Origin: Candidatus Chlorobium antarcticum
GTDB taxonomy: Bacteria; Bacteroidota; Chlorobiia; Chlorobiales; Chlorobiaceae
Length of the DNA: 64,000 nucleotides
Assembly: GCA_030765725.1 (NCBI GenBank)
Contig: JAVCDF010000001.1
Span: 186,001 to 250,000, forward strand
Reading direction: 5' to 3'
Positions within the stretch are counted from its first letter, which is position 1. Every line of letters begins with the position of its first letter. This document shows, in pieces, positions 9,969 through 18,965 of the stretch. The translations under genes were made by a program, and so were the position numbers. Below the pieces are notes generated by a model, which saw only the letters and a list, made by a program, of their open reading frames with translations, was not told where the DNA came from and made no database searches.

Positions 9969-10000
9969 ATCAGCACAATCATTGAATTGAATAAAAAAAA

Positions 10001-11344
10001 TCAGAGCCTGCAGGTATCATGCAGCTGCTCTTCCACACGGTTTCTCGGCCGTGAGTCCACCGCCACCCAGTCGCGCTCCGCTTCGCCAAGATAAATCTGA
10101 CGGGGTCTGGCAATTTTCTGGTCGCCATCCTTCACATGCTCGCTCCACTGCGACAGCCATCCAGGAATCCTTCCGATAGCAAAAAGCACCGGGAACATAT
10201 CCATCGGGAACCCCATTGCCTGATAAATGAGACCGGAATAAAAATCAACATTCGGATAGAGCTTCCTTGAAATGAAATAGTCGTCCTCAAGAGCTATCCT
10301 CTCAAGCTCAAGAGCAATATCAAGCAGAGGACTGCGCCCCGTTTCCTCAAACACTTCGAAGGCGATTTTCTTGATGATTTTCGCCCTGGGGTCATAGTTT
10401 TTATAGACCCGGTGACCGAATCCCATAAGACGGCCTGAACCAGCCTTAACCGACTGGATGAACTCCGGAACCTTATCGACAGAGCCTATTTCCATCAGCA
10501 TGCGGATAACAGCCTCGTTGGCACCGCCGTGTTTGGGCCCATAGAGCGCGGCACAACCCGCAGCAACTGCCGTATAGGGATCAACGCCCGAACTGCCCAC
10601 GGCACGCACGGCATTGGTAGAACAGTTCTGCTCATGGTCGGCATGAAGAATGAAAAGCACATCAAGCGCCCGCTCCAGAACCGGGTTCGGCGTGTAACGA
10701 AGCTCGGTCATACGAAACATCATGGAGAGGAAGTTGCCCGCAAAACTCAGGTCATTGTCGGGCTGAACATAGGGAAAGCCCATGCTGTGGCGGAAACTCA
10801 TAGCCGCCAGCGTCGGAATTTTGCCAATCAGGCGGCGAATCTGCAGCTTGCGGGAATCAATATTGCCGATATCCTTGGCATCTGGATAAAAGGTGGAAAG
10901 CGCGCCTACCGTTCCCACAAGAATACCCATAGGATGCGCGTCATAACGGAACCCGTCCATGAACTTCACCAGATTGGAGTGGGTCATGGTATGATGGCGG
11001 ATGTTGAAAGTCCACTGAGACAGCCGCTCCTGGTCGGGCAGTTCGCCCTTGATGAGCAGATATGCCGTTTCAAGAAAGGTACTGTGTTCGGCAAGCTGCT
11101 CAATTGGATAACCGCGATAGCGGAGAATACCCCGATCGCCATCAATAAAGGTGATATTGCTTTTGCATGAAGCCGTGTTCAGAAAGCCGGGATCATATCC
11201 AAGCAACCCGAAATCATCGTCCGACTCCTTGATCTGTCGAAAATCCATTGTTTTGAATGCACCGTTCTCAACGGGAACTTCATAGGTTTTTCCTGTCCTG
11301 TTGTCTGTCACTGTCAGTGAGTTTCCTGAATTGGCAGGCGTCAT
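10001..11344 (-). CDS. gltA: citrate synthase
   Basis: Condenses acetyl-CoA and oxaloacetate to citrate. The 447-residue protein contains the catalytic histidine regions (HADHEQNCST and GPKHGGANEAV), the GFGHRVYKNYDPRAK motif and the catalytic aspartate region LYPNVDFYSG. The N-terminal extension with GFLNTASCKSNITFIDGDRG is typical of hexameric, Gram-negative type enzymes. It leads the gltA-gatC-yggU-kdsB run. Green sulfur bacteria are known to fix CO2 by the reverse TCA cycle with ATP-citrate lyase, so a synthase suggests a forward or mixotrophic role. Confidence 0.95.
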   Translation of the reverse strand: MTPANSGNSLTVTDNRTGKTYEVPVENGAFKTMDFRQIKESDDDFGLLGYDPGFLNTASCKSNITFIDGDRGILRYRGYPIEQLAEHSTFLETAYLLIKGELPDQERLSQWTFNIRHHTMTHSNLVKFMDGFRYDAHPMGILVGTVGALSTFYPDAKDIGNIDSRKLQIRRLIGKIPTLAAMSFRHSMGFPYVQPDNDLSFAGNFLSMMFRMTELRYTPNPVLERALDVLFILHADHEQNCSTNAVRAVGSSGVDPYTAVAAGCAALYGPKHGGANEAVIRMLMEIGSVDKVPEFIQSVKAGSGRLMGFGHRVYKNYDPRAKIIKKIAFEVFEETGRSPLLDIALELERIALEDDYFISRKLYPNVDFYSGLIYQAMGFPMDMFPVLFAIGRIPGWLSQWSEHVKDGDQKIARPRQIYLGEAERDWVAVDSRPRNRVEEQLHDTCRL

Positions 11345-11468
11345 AAGTATCGGGCTTTACATGAAAGAAAAGTACAAGGCGTTTTTCAGGGCAATCCAGT
11401 CAAAATAGAGAAGAAGAGACGCAAATAAAAACCGAAGTCCGGGGGGTTTTCCTGGAGAAAAATACTTT

Positions 11469-11497
11469 TTGGAATTTACGATGGAAGTGCCTACATT
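11469..11497 (+). promoter_or_regulatory. predicted promoter for tRNA-Asp
   Basis: TTGGAA (11469-11474), 17 bp, then TACATT (11492-11497). The -10 element ends 14 bases before the first base of the tRNA, the expected distance for a short 5' leader. Confidence 0.6.
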
Positions 11498-11511
11498 AAT
11501 CACTCTTTAAT

Positions 11512-11586
11512 GGAGCTGTAGCTCAGTCTGGTTAGAGCGCCTGCCTGTCACGCAGGAGGTCGCGGGTTCGAGCCCCGTCAGCTCCG
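11512..11586 (+). tRNA. tRNA-Asp (anticodon GTC)
   Basis: The seven-base acceptor stem GGAGCTG/CAGCTCC pairs perfectly. The anticodon stem CCTGC/GCAGG encloses loop CTGTCAC with anticodon GTC, and the T-arm carries GGTTCGAGCCC with one G-U pair. The discriminator base is G. CCA is not encoded (the next bases are CAG), so it must be added after transcription. The gene stands alone with a promoter at 11469 and a hairpin terminator directly after it. Confidence 0.97.
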
Positions 11587-11590
11587 CAGA

Positions 11591-11618
11591 AAAAAGGTCC
11601 CCCTTGAGGGACCTTTTT
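11591..11618 (+). terminator. rho-independent terminator after tRNA-Asp
   Basis: AAAAAGGTCCC, a six-base loop, then GGGACCTTTTT form a strong stem followed by T residues. Because the A run is complementary to the T run, it could also stop the convergent NYN-domain gene (11635-12378). Confidence 0.85.
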
Positions 11619-11634
11619 CATTTCACAGACCCGC

Positions 11635-12378
11635 TCATATCTTTTTCCGCTTGTCGCGCAGGTAAATTGCTTTTGACTGCCCCTCTCCCTGAATGCGTTC
11701 ATCAATATCAAACAGCTTTGTTGCCGCAATAAGTTCAGCAAGTTTCCCGTATCCGTAATTGCGCGGGTCGAACTCCGACGACTGTTTGGCTACATTGCTC
11801 CCCGTAGCCGCAAGATGTGCCCATCCACTTTCATCCGAAGAGGCATCAACGGCATTTCTCAACAGACGCACAAGACGGGTATCCTGCTTGAGCTCCGCAG
11901 ATGATTTCCGCTTGATGGTCTCATTCTCATTGATTTTCTCGCGCAGCACCTCGGTATAGATAAACTTGTCGCAGGCAGAGACAAACGGCGCCGGCGTCTT
12001 TTTTTCACCAAATCCGTACACAATAAGACCCGATTCCCTTATTCTCACAGACAGCTTCGTGAAATCGCTGTCGCTCGACACAATGCAGAACCCGTTGAAA
12101 CGGCCGGTATACAGCAGGTCCATGGCATCAATTATCATGGCGCTGTCGGTGGCGTTTTTGCCTCTGGTGTAGCCGAACTGCTGTATTGGCTGTATGGAAA
12201 ATTCCAGAAGGACCTCCTTCCACCCTTTCAGCGCAGTGGAGGTCCAGTCGCCGTATATCCGCTTTACATTGGAAGTACCGTATTTGGCAATCTCAGCCAA
12301 AAGCCCCTCAATGATTGAAGGCTGTGTATTGTCGGCATCAATCAGCACCGCAAGCCGTTCCGATTTTTCTACTGCCAT
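11635..12378 (-). CDS. NYN domain protein with C-terminal LOTUS/OST-HTH domain
   Basis: Predicted PIN-like nuclease of the LabA/NYN family, 247 residues. The N-terminal domain shows VLIDADN (~10-16), IYGDW, GKNATDSAMIIDAMDLLY (metal-binding aspartates) and CIVSSDSDFTKL (~98-109), the usual acidic active-site set. The C-terminal ~75 residues (RLVRLLRNAV to YGYGKLAELIAAT) resemble an OST-HTH/LOTUS RNA-binding domain. Such proteins are thought to act on RNA, but the substrate here is unknown. The gene is monocistronic and convergent with tRNA-Asp. Confidence 0.85.
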   Translation of the reverse strand: MAVEKSERLAVLIDADNTQPSIIEGLLAEIAKYGTSNVKRIYGDWTSTALKGWKEVLLEFSIQPIQQFGYTRGKNATDSAMIIDAMDLLYTGRFNGFCIVSSDSDFTKLSVRIRESGLIVYGFGEKKTPAPFVSACDKFIYTEVLREKINENETIKRKSSAELKQDTRLVRLLRNAVDASSDESGWAHLAATGSNVAKQSSEFDPRNYGYGKLAELIAATKLFDIDERIQGEGQSKAIYLRDKRKKI

Positions 12379-12483
12379 TGGTTCATCCCTGTCGCATTGT
12401 TCTGGATTCCTCCCCCCGTTTCACCCTCCTTTCTCCTCATGTGCAGGACCTTTAAAAGATAAAGTACGCAGATGGCGCGCCAT

Positions 12484-12499
12484 CAGGAAATATTTCCTG
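12484..12499. promoter_or_regulatory. 16-bp perfect palindrome upstream of the men operon
   Basis: CAGGAAATATTTCCTG is a perfect inverted repeat 27 bp upstream of the predicted -35 box of the lipoprotein/men promoter. Its position would suit a regulator site. It also lies upstream of the divergent NYN gene. No regulator is recognisable from sequence alone. Confidence 0.35.
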
Positions 12500-12526
12500 C
12501 CCCAAGACGGCGCAACAACGGGAAGA

Positions 12527-12556
12527 TTGGCAGATACGGTGGCAAGTGTTTATATT
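12527..12556 (+). promoter_or_regulatory. predicted promoter for lipoprotein-men operon
   Basis: TTGGCA (12527-12532) and TATATT (12551-12556) are separated by 18 bp and end 54 bases before the lipoprotein ATG at 12611. This is the only convincing promoter I see ahead of the menaquinone genes. Confidence 0.5.
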
Positions 12557-12610
12557 TTAAACACCGACTACGACAGCTTCACACAACCGCATGACCTGAC
12601 CACGCAACCG

Positions 12611-13216
12611 ATGACGCACCCGAACAGCCGATACGCATCATATTTCGGAGCAATTCTGCCAATACTCTGCCTTGCGGGCGCTCTCATGCTTGGCGCATGC
12701 AGCCCCAAAAATGACAACATCTCCGCTCTGCAACAGGAGGTATGGAAAAATCCGGAAGATACGGCTGCAATGCTTAAGCTCGGCAACGCATATGCACAAC
12801 AGAACCGGTATGATGAAGCGGAGGAAACCTACAAAAACGCACTGGCTCTCGACCCCGAACTTGACGCAGCTTACCACTCTCTGGGAGCGGTGTACTTCAA
12901 CCGTCAGGACTACCCTCAGGCTCGCGACTGGTTCAAACGCCATCTGGCCCGTTCACCAAAAGACTCCTTGAGGCTGTACGATCTCGGCAACGCACTGATG
13001 CAGATGAAAGAGTACGCCAAAGCGGCAGACGCATACAGTGCAGCCATAGACAACAGCCATTCCTTTACCGAAGCGCATTACAACCTCGCAGTATGCTTTG
13101 CCCGCACGGGACGGATGGATGAAGCCCGCCAGATTTATAACTGGCTTCTTGATAAAAACAATTATCTTGCCGTCTCTCTGCAAAACCATCTGCAAGGGGG
13201 AAAACAGGCTGATTGA
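12611..13216 (+). CDS. TPR-repeat lipoprotein
   Basis: Predicted lipoprotein of 201 residues. The reading frame is open upstream, but the ATG at 12611 gives a proper signal: a basic/polar start, a hydrophobic core (FGAILPILCLAGALML) and the lipobox LGAC, so acylation at that cysteine is expected. The mature part consists of about four tetratricopeptide repeats (LKLGNAYAQQNRYDEAEETY, AYHSLGAVYFNRQDYPQA and so on). It ends 9 bp before menF and probably shares its promoter. Its role is unknown; TPR proteins usually scaffold other proteins, here presumably in the periplasm. Confidence 0.85.
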   Translation: MTHPNSRYASYFGAILPILCLAGALMLGACSPKNDNISALQQEVWKNPEDTAAMLKLGNAYAQQNRYDEAEETYKNALALDPELDAAYHSLGAVYFNRQDYPQARDWFKRHLARSPKDSLRLYDLGNALMQMKEYAKAADAYSAAIDNSHSFTEAHYNLAVCFARTGRMDEARQIYNWLLDKNNYLAVSLQNHLQGGKQAD

Positions 13217-13225
13217 GCACAACCC

Positions 13226-14686
13226 ATGAACTTTGCCCAACAGGTCAACAGAGTTGCCTTTATGCATGAGCAGCACCACATCATTATACCCTCACCAAAT
13301 CCTCTTCCCATAGAACAGGCTGTTGAGGCGCTTAAAGCCTCACTCCTGCAGTACGCCGCCGCAACAGTTGACGCCCCCATGCCAAAGGGTGGCGCGCTGA
13401 GAGTATTCCGTCAGGACATTACGGCCGTCGACCCCCTCAAGTGGCTCGGCGCACAGAGCCTCTTTCCCAGAATTTTCTGGATGAACCGCGAACAGGACTA
13501 CCTGACCGCTGCCATCGGTGCCGCCGACACCATAACCCATGAGGGTGCGGGAAGCAACGACGAGAATTTCAGACGGCTCGGCAACGCCATGGCCGGCAAA
13601 AGCCCCCATGCCAGATATTTCGGTGGATTCCGCTTCAACAGCACCGAAACTGGAGACCCGATATGGAAAGCTTTTCCCTCGCTCTCCTTCACGCTCCCCC
13701 TTCTTCAGATTTCCAGAGAAGGCTCTTCAAACACCCTTATATGTAACCTCTGGACCACTGAGGCCAACGGAGTTGCGCCAGAGGTCCAAAGGGCTCTGGA
13801 AGCTCTCGACCAGCTGGAGCCCAGTGCCGGAGAATCGGACGATGAGCTTCCATCGCTGCTTTCAGTCACCCACAACCCAAAAAGGGAAGGCTGGATAAAC
13901 GCATGCGAGCAAGCCATTGAGGCTTTTGCCGCAGGAAGCATGCAAAAAATAATGCTGGCACGCCAGACAGTGCTTGAGTTCACCGAAGCGTTCTCCCCAC
14001 TGCTCTTCCTCCAAAACTACCCCTACCCCAACACCACCACCTACAGGTTCTATTTTGAACCCTCAGCGGGGCAGGCTTTTTTCAGCTTCACCCCCGAACG
14101 GCTCTACCGCCGTAATGGCAAAAGTCTTGTTACCGAAGCCCTTGCCGGCACACACTCAAAAAAGAATGCCGGCCAGGCCGACAGCTACGCCTCAGACGCG
14201 CTCTTGAACTCTGAAAAAGACATCAGGGAACACCGTTTTGTAAAAGACATGATTTATGAGGAGCTGCTGCCGGCATGCAGCTCCGTTGACATGGAAGAGG
14301 GGGTACGCGTCCTGCAGCTGAACCGCCTGGCACACCTCTACAACATCTGCAGGGCAGAGCTTAAAGAAGAGTTCAGCAACGAACCGGCCGTTCTTTCGCT
14401 CATGCACCCCACGCCCGCCGTGGGAGGGGTTCCCAAAAAGGAAGCCATGAGGCGCATCCCTGATCTCGAAACCTTCAGTCGAGGCTGGTATGCAGCACCG
14501 GCAGGATGGGTCAGCTCCAATTCAGCAGAGTTCTGTGTCGGCATCCGCTCAGCGCTTGTCAACGGGCGAACAGCCTATCTGTACTCCGGCGCCGGACTGG
14601 TTAAAGGTTCAGACCCGGAAGCCGAATGGGATGAAGTAGAGCAGAAAATCGGCGATCTGATGGCCATAACCCGCGAAAAAGCATGA
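13226..14686 (+). CDS. menF: isochorismate synthase MenF
   Basis: First committed enzyme of classical menaquinone synthesis, chorismate to isochorismate. The 486-residue protein has the chorismate-binding fold in its C-terminal half: KIMLARQ (~235), FFSFTPERLYR, EALAGT, HPTPAVGG and PEAEWDEVEQKI at the end, all typical of MenF/EntC. Salicylate or anthranilate synthases share the fold, but the neighbouring men genes fix the role. The stop overlaps the menD ATG (ATGA at 14683-14686), indicating translational coupling. Confidence 0.93.
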   Translation: MNFAQQVNRVAFMHEQHHIIIPSPNPLPIEQAVEALKASLLQYAAATVDAPMPKGGALRVFRQDITAVDPLKWLGAQSLFPRIFWMNREQDYLTAAIGAADTITHEGAGSNDENFRRLGNAMAGKSPHARYFGGFRFNSTETGDPIWKAFPSLSFTLPLLQISREGSSNTLICNLWTTEANGVAPEVQRALEALDQLEPSAGESDDELPSLLSVTHNPKREGWINACEQAIEAFAAGSMQKIMLARQTVLEFTEAFSPLLFLQNYPYPNTTTYRFYFEPSAGQAFFSFTPERLYRRNGKSLVTEALAGTHSKKNAGQADSYASDALLNSEKDIREHRFVKDMIYEELLPACSSVDMEEGVRVLQLNRLAHLYNICRAELKEEFSNEPAVLSLMHPTPAVGGVPKKEAMRRIPDLETFSRGWYAAPAGWVSSNSAEFCVGIRSALVNGRTAYLYSGAGLVKGSDPEAEWDEVEQKIGDLMAITREKA

Positions 14687-16434
14687 ACAACCCTCAGCTC
14701 ACCACACTGTGGAGCAGCATGATGGTGGAAGAACTTGTAAGACAGGGGGCCTCATTCTTCTGCATCTCTCCCGGCTCCCGCTCCACCCCTCTCACCGCTG
14801 CCATTGCCCGCAACCGGGACGCTATGTGGAAAATGTTTCCCGATGAACGCTCCGCCGGGTTTTATGCGCTCGGCCACGCTCGGGCAACTGGAATTCCAGC
14901 TGTCCTTGTCTGCACCTCAGGCACTGCCGTGGCAAACTATCTTCCAGCCGTTGTGGAGGCTTCAAGCAATCGCGTTCCCATGCTGATTCTCTCCGCCGAC
15001 AGACCCTTTGAACTGCTTGAATGCGGCGCAAACCAGACCATCCGCCAGAATGGTATCTTCAGCACTTATACCCGCTGGCAAATGGAGCTGCCGGAACCCT
15101 CAACCTCAGTCCCACTGCAGTTCCTGCTCTCCACCGTTGCTCACGGTGTCGCCAAATCTCTCAGCTCGCCCTCAGGGCCCGTCCATCTGAACCAGCCCTT
15201 CCGCGAACCCTTTGAACCAGAATCATGCTCAACTCCTGAGCCCTGGCTTGAACCCCTTACAGCCTGGCAGGCAAACCACCGTCCATCCACAGTTGCAGCG
15301 CTGCCCGAAAAGCACCCCGACACAGAGGCCCTTTTGACTCTCCGGGAACTGACAGGCAATGCCCGCCAACCACTGATTATTGCCGGAAATATTGCAGATG
15401 AAAACGACAGCCGCGCCATAGCAGAATTAGCTCATGACCTGCAGATTCCGCTCTATGCGGATATGGCATCTGGCCTCCGCCTCAGCAGCGGAACTCTTCC
15501 CTGGCAACAGGCATTTGCCACCCCGGAGTTCCAGAACGCCTTCCACCCCGACCTCGTCCTCCATTTCGGAGGAGGCCTCATTGCCCGCCATCCCACAGAC
15601 GCACTGAAGAAATGGAGCCCTGAACACATCTGCGTCATAAGGAACCATCCCGAACGCTACGCCCCCGGCCACTCCGTCACCCTCAGCATAGAGGCCTCGC
15701 TCCGCCTCACCGCCAACGCGCTACTGGGATGCAGAAAAGGGGAGTGCCCCATCATCAGGGAGGCGAAAGGGTTTTTCGCCAAAGCGGCAAAAGAGATTGA
15801 CAGAGTTGCGGCACCCGAACTGCCAGTCAGTGAAATAGGAGCCGCACGGATTGTGTCGGAAATGTTGCCCACCGGCCACAGACTTTTTCTTTCAAACAGC
15901 ATGCCGGTCAGAGCGATGGACTCGTACGCAGCCGCCAGAGGAGAAACTCCAGTAATCACCGGAACAAACCGGGGGGCGAGCGGTATAGACGGAATCATTT
16001 CAACCGCCGCCGGGTTTGCCGAAGGTCATGGGCAGCCGCTATGCCTTATGATTGGAGACCTTGCCTTTCTGCACGACCTGAACGCTCTTTCGCTCATTGG
16101 GTCAATGAGGGTGCCTGTGCAGATTATACTGCTCAACAACAACGGCGGAGGGATATTCTCCTTTCTTCGGGTATCGGAATGCGCCGATATCTTCGAACCC
16201 AATTTCGCCACGCCGCAGAACTTCATTGCCCGTCCGGCTGCAGAAATGTTTGGGCTGGACTACACCGCTCCCCGCACCCACAATGAGTTCAGGGAGTCTC
16301 TGCTCTCGGCAATGAACAGCTCGCGAAGCACTATTATTGAAGTTGTCTGCTCCCGTCAGGAAAATGTGCACCAGCACCGCGCCCTGCAGGCCCGCCTTGC
16401 CGTTCTGGCAAAAGAAGCGTTCAGTTCCCTATGA
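14683..16434 (+). CDS. menD: SEPHCHC synthase MenD (2-succinyl-5-enolpyruvyl-6-hydroxy-3-cyclohexene-1-carboxylate synthase)
   Basis: Thiamin-diphosphate enzyme that adds the succinyl unit from 2-oxoglutarate to isochorismate. It has 583 residues. Visible features are SPGSRSTPLT (~27-36), the catalytic-glutamate region in FPDERSAGFYALGHA (~51-65), SADRPFELLECGANQTI, and the ThDP/Mg2+ site GDLAFLHDLNAL then LNNNGGGIFSFL (~460-495). It overlaps menF by 4 bp. A 99-bp gap separates it from the uridine-kinase-like gene. Confidence 0.96.
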   Translation: MNNPQLTTLWSSMMVEELVRQGASFFCISPGSRSTPLTAAIARNRDAMWKMFPDERSAGFYALGHARATGIPAVLVCTSGTAVANYLPAVVEASSNRVPMLILSADRPFELLECGANQTIRQNGIFSTYTRWQMELPEPSTSVPLQFLLSTVAHGVAKSLSSPSGPVHLNQPFREPFEPESCSTPEPWLEPLTAWQANHRPSTVAALPEKHPDTEALLTLRELTGNARQPLIIAGNIADENDSRAIAELAHDLQIPLYADMASGLRLSSGTLPWQQAFATPEFQNAFHPDLVLHFGGGLIARHPTDALKKWSPEHICVIRNHPERYAPGHSVTLSIEASLRLTANALLGCRKGECPIIREAKGFFAKAAKEIDRVAAPELPVSEIGAARIVSEMLPTGHRLFLSNSMPVRAMDSYAAARGETPVITGTNRGASGIDGIISTAAGFAEGHGQPLCLMIGDLAFLHDLNALSLIGSMRVPVQIILLNNNGGGIFSFLRVSECADIFEPNFATPQNFIARPAAEMFGLDYTAPRTHNEFRESLLSAMNSSRSTIIEVVCSRQENVHQHRALQARLAVLAKEAFSSL

Positions 16435-16444
16435 CTGCGGAAGA

Positions 16445-16465
16445 GAATTTCCTGTTATGAAATTC
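16445..16465. repeat. small inverted repeat between menD and the kinase-like gene
   Basis: GAATTT (16445-16450) and AAATTC (16460-16465) form an inverted repeat with a nine-base spacer, 11 bp after the menD stop. It could be an operator half-site pair or a weak hairpin. Nothing else is visible in this 99-bp gap. Confidence 0.3.
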
Positions 16466-16533
16466 CCCGCGAAAAGCGTTACCTTTTATTGAAAATGAGG
16501 CGAAAGTAAGCCGCAGCACTGAAGTTGATAGCC

Positions 16534-17256
16534 ATGTTGGGAGATGTCCTGCTGATCAATGATCAGCATAAATCAGCAGCCGGAGCAATTCTTGAAAGAA
16601 TTCTCTGCGACCTGAAAGCACAGGGCGCAAAAGAATCCGGCAGCAAGTTCGTTGCAGCCATATCTGGAGAGTCAGGCGCCGGAAAATCGGAGCTGTCGCA
16701 CTCACTTGCCCTCCTGCTCAAGAACAGCGGAATCCGCGTTAAAATTCTCCACACAGACAACTACTACCGCGTCCACCCGCTTCAGCGCCGTGAACACCGC
16801 ATCAGCAGCAACTATGAATCGGTAGGCATTGAAGAGTACGACTGGGATCTGCTCCATCAGCATATTGAAGATTTCCGATGCAGCAGAAGCGTTTCAATCC
16901 CCTGCATAGACATCATCACCGAAGAGGTTGACCAACTGCACACTGATTTCAGCAAGATACAACTCCTCATTATTGACGGACTCTACGCCATCCGCACCCG
17001 GAATGTTGATGTAAGAATCTTCATCAACCTCACCTACCACGATACCAAACTGAGCCAGATGCTGCGCTGCAAAGAACCAACCGACGGGTACCGCTGGAAT
17101 GTGCTTGAAAGGGAACATCTGCATGTCCGTTCGCTGAAATCTCTGGCCGACCTGCATGTAGACTGCAACTACAGGGTGTTCGACCCCATAGTTGTAGAGA
17201 ATGCGCCCCGGCCATGGCGAAAGCAGGCGGCACACGCAGTCAGTCCCGCTCGCTGA
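16534..17256 (+). CDS. uridine kinase-like P-loop kinase embedded in the men operon
   Basis: Member of the uridine kinase/phosphoribulokinase superfamily, 240 residues from ATG 16534 (an in-frame TTG at 16525 is possible). The Walker A motif AISGESGAGKSELSHS lies near residues 43-58. HTDNYYR follows as in uridine kinases, then YDWDLL and IIDGLYA (Walker B). The C-terminal lid is divergent. Canonical Udk would phosphorylate uridine or cytidine, but the position between menD and menH is not explained by nucleotide salvage. The true substrate is uncertain. Confidence 0.75.
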   Translation: MLGDVLLINDQHKSAAGAILERILCDLKAQGAKESGSKFVAAISGESGAGKSELSHSLALLLKNSGIRVKILHTDNYYRVHPLQRREHRISSNYESVGIEEYDWDLLHQHIEDFRCSRSVSIPCIDIITEEVDQLHTDFSKIQLLIIDGLYAIRTRNVDVRIFINLTYHDTKLSQMLRCKEPTDGYRWNVLEREHLHVRSLKSLADLHVDCNYRVFDPIVVENAPRPWRKQAAHAVSPAR

Positions 17257-17310
17257 GGGTTCCCATGCCATAACCCTCATTTGGAAAGTCTCTCTCCAAC
17301 CAGCAAGCTT

Positions 17311-18147
17311 ATGCATTCTGTCAACCCGCCCGCTGTTCCACTCCGTCTCACTTCAGTGGGAGACGCCGGACTGCCCGCTATCGTCTTTCTCCACGGCTTT
17401 CTTGGAGCAGGCAGCGACTGGTTGCCATTTGCCAAACAGCTGTCTGCACAATACCATTGCATTCTTGTTGACCTGCCGGGCCACGCAGAAGCAACTTTTC
17501 CCGAAACCCTCACCCCTGAACAATACCAGGAAGGGTACTTCATGCATACCGTTGATGCACTGGCCGCTGAACTCCAGCGCACCCTCTCCGCTCCAGGCTT
17601 TCTGGTAGGCTATTCAATGGGAGGGCGAATCGGACTTGCTCTCGCACTCCGCTATCCGGAGCTGTTCGGAAAAGCAGTAATCATCTCCTCTTCCCCCGGA
17701 CTCCAGACTGAAGAGGAACGGGCTCTGCGGAGAAAAAGCGACGAGGGAATGGCACGAAAGATTGAAAAAAACTTCGACGGCTTCATTGAGTTCTGGTACA
17801 GTCAGCCGCTGTTCTCCACCCTCAAAAGCCACCCCCTCTTTGAGGAAGTGGAGGCAAGCCGCAAACAGGGCTCACCCCACAGTCTGGCAATGGCGCTCCG
17901 CCTCCTCGGCACCGGCAACCAGCCACCGCTGCATCAGAAGCTGGCGTCAAACCGCATGCCGATGCTCTTCATGACGGGTGAAAAAGACCTCAAATTCGTG
18001 GAGATTGCCCGTCAAATGGTTACTTTATCATCATACTTCAGCCAGGAAATTTTCCCCGGCTGCGGTCACACCCTCCATACAGAAAAACAGCAACGGTTTA
18101 TCGACCGTCTTCAGGATTTTTTCAACACCCAAGAAGAACCAGCATGA
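17311..18147 (+). CDS. menH: SHCHC synthase MenH, alpha/beta hydrolase fold
   Basis: Eliminates pyruvate from SEPHCHC to give 2-succinyl-6-hydroxy-2,4-cyclohexadiene-1-carboxylate. The 278-residue protein has an oxyanion-hole HGFLGAG (~28-34), nucleophile elbow GYSMGGR (~101-107), acid TGEKD (~220) and histidine GCGHTLH (~245). I chose ATG 17311 over an in-frame TTG at 17281. Its stop overlaps the menB start (ATGA at 18144-18147). General hydrolases look alike, but position in the operon supports MenH. Confidence 0.88.
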   Translation: MHSVNPPAVPLRLTSVGDAGLPAIVFLHGFLGAGSDWLPFAKQLSAQYHCILVDLPGHAEATFPETLTPEQYQEGYFMHTVDALAAELQRTLSAPGFLVGYSMGGRIGLALALRYPELFGKAVIISSSPGLQTEEERALRRKSDEGMARKIEKNFDGFIEFWYSQPLFSTLKSHPLFEEVEASRKQGSPHSLAMALRLLGTGNQPPLHQKLASNRMPMLFMTGEKDLKFVEIARQMVTLSSYFSQEIFPGCGHTLHTEKQQRFIDRLQDFFNTQEEPA

Positions 18148-18965
18148 GCACAGTACAATGGATAGCCTCCGGCGAGTACAGCGACATTCTTTACCACAAA
18201 GCCGAAGGAATTGCCAAAATCACCATCAACCGACCTGAAGTCCGCAACGCATTCCGTCCCCAGACTGTGGAACAGATGATATCGGCTCTGTCCGACGCCC
18301 GCAACGACGAAACAGTTGGGGTCGTCATACTAACCGGCGCAGGAGATATGGCCTTCTGTTCAGGCGGAGACCAGAAAATACGAGGCTACGCCGGCTATGC
18401 CGACGGCAAAGGGGTAAACCGGCTCAATGTGCTCGACTTCCAGCGCGACATCCGCACATGCCCCAAACCGGTTATTGCAATGGTTGCGGGATACGCAATC
18501 GGCGGCGGCCATGTACTGCACATGCTCTGCGACCTTACCATAGCGGCAGAAAACGCTATTTTCGGCCAGACAGGCCCCAAGGTCGGCTCATTCGACGGCG
18601 GCTGGGGGGCAAGCTACATGGCCCGCCTTGTCGGCCAGAAAAAGGCCCGGGAAATATGGTATCTCTGCCGCCAGTACAACGCAAAGGAAGCCCTTGACAT
18701 GGGGCTTGTCAATACCGTCGTACCGCTTGAGAAGCTTGAAGAGGAAACAGTGCAGTGGTGCCGGGAAATCCTCGAGAATTCACCTATGGCAATCCGCTGC
18801 ATCAAGTCCGCCCTCAATGCCGACTGCGACGGTCAGGCTGGATTGCAGGAACTTGCGGGCAACGCCACCATGCTGTACTACATGTCGGAAGAGGCTCAGG
18901 AGGGGAAAAACGCATTTGTTGAAAAAAGAAAACCCGACTTCGGCCGATTCCCGAAACGCCCGTGA
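18144..18965 (+). CDS. menB: 1,4-dihydroxy-2-naphthoyl-CoA synthase
   Basis: Crotonase-fold enzyme closing the second ring of the naphthoquinone (o-succinylbenzoyl-CoA to DHNA-CoA). The 273-residue sequence carries [22 protein letters not shown] (~71-81), [11 protein letters not shown] oxyanion-hole loop (~111-121), and the MenB-typical [13 protein letters not shown] (~141-153) followed by [12 protein letters not shown]. It overlaps menH by 4 bp and menC by 4 bp. Confidence 0.97.
   Translation: MSTVQWIASGEYSDILYHKAEGIAKITINRPEVRNAFRPQTVEQMISALSDARNDETVGVVILTGAGDMAFCSGGDQKIRGYAGYADGKGVNRLNVLDFQRDIRTCPKPVIAMVAGYAIGGGHVLHMLCDLTIAAENAIFGQTGPKVGSFDGGWGASYMARLVGQKKAREIWYLCRQYNAKEALDMGLVNTVVPLEKLEEETVQWCREILENSPMAIRCIKSALNADCDGQAGLQELAGNATMLYYMSEEAQEGKNAFVEKRKPDFGRFPKRP

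Noticed and set aside
12194-12610. N-terminal extension of the TPR lipoprotein frame
   Set aside because: It would bury the signal peptide and lipobox; the ATG at 12611 gives a proper lipoprotein start.
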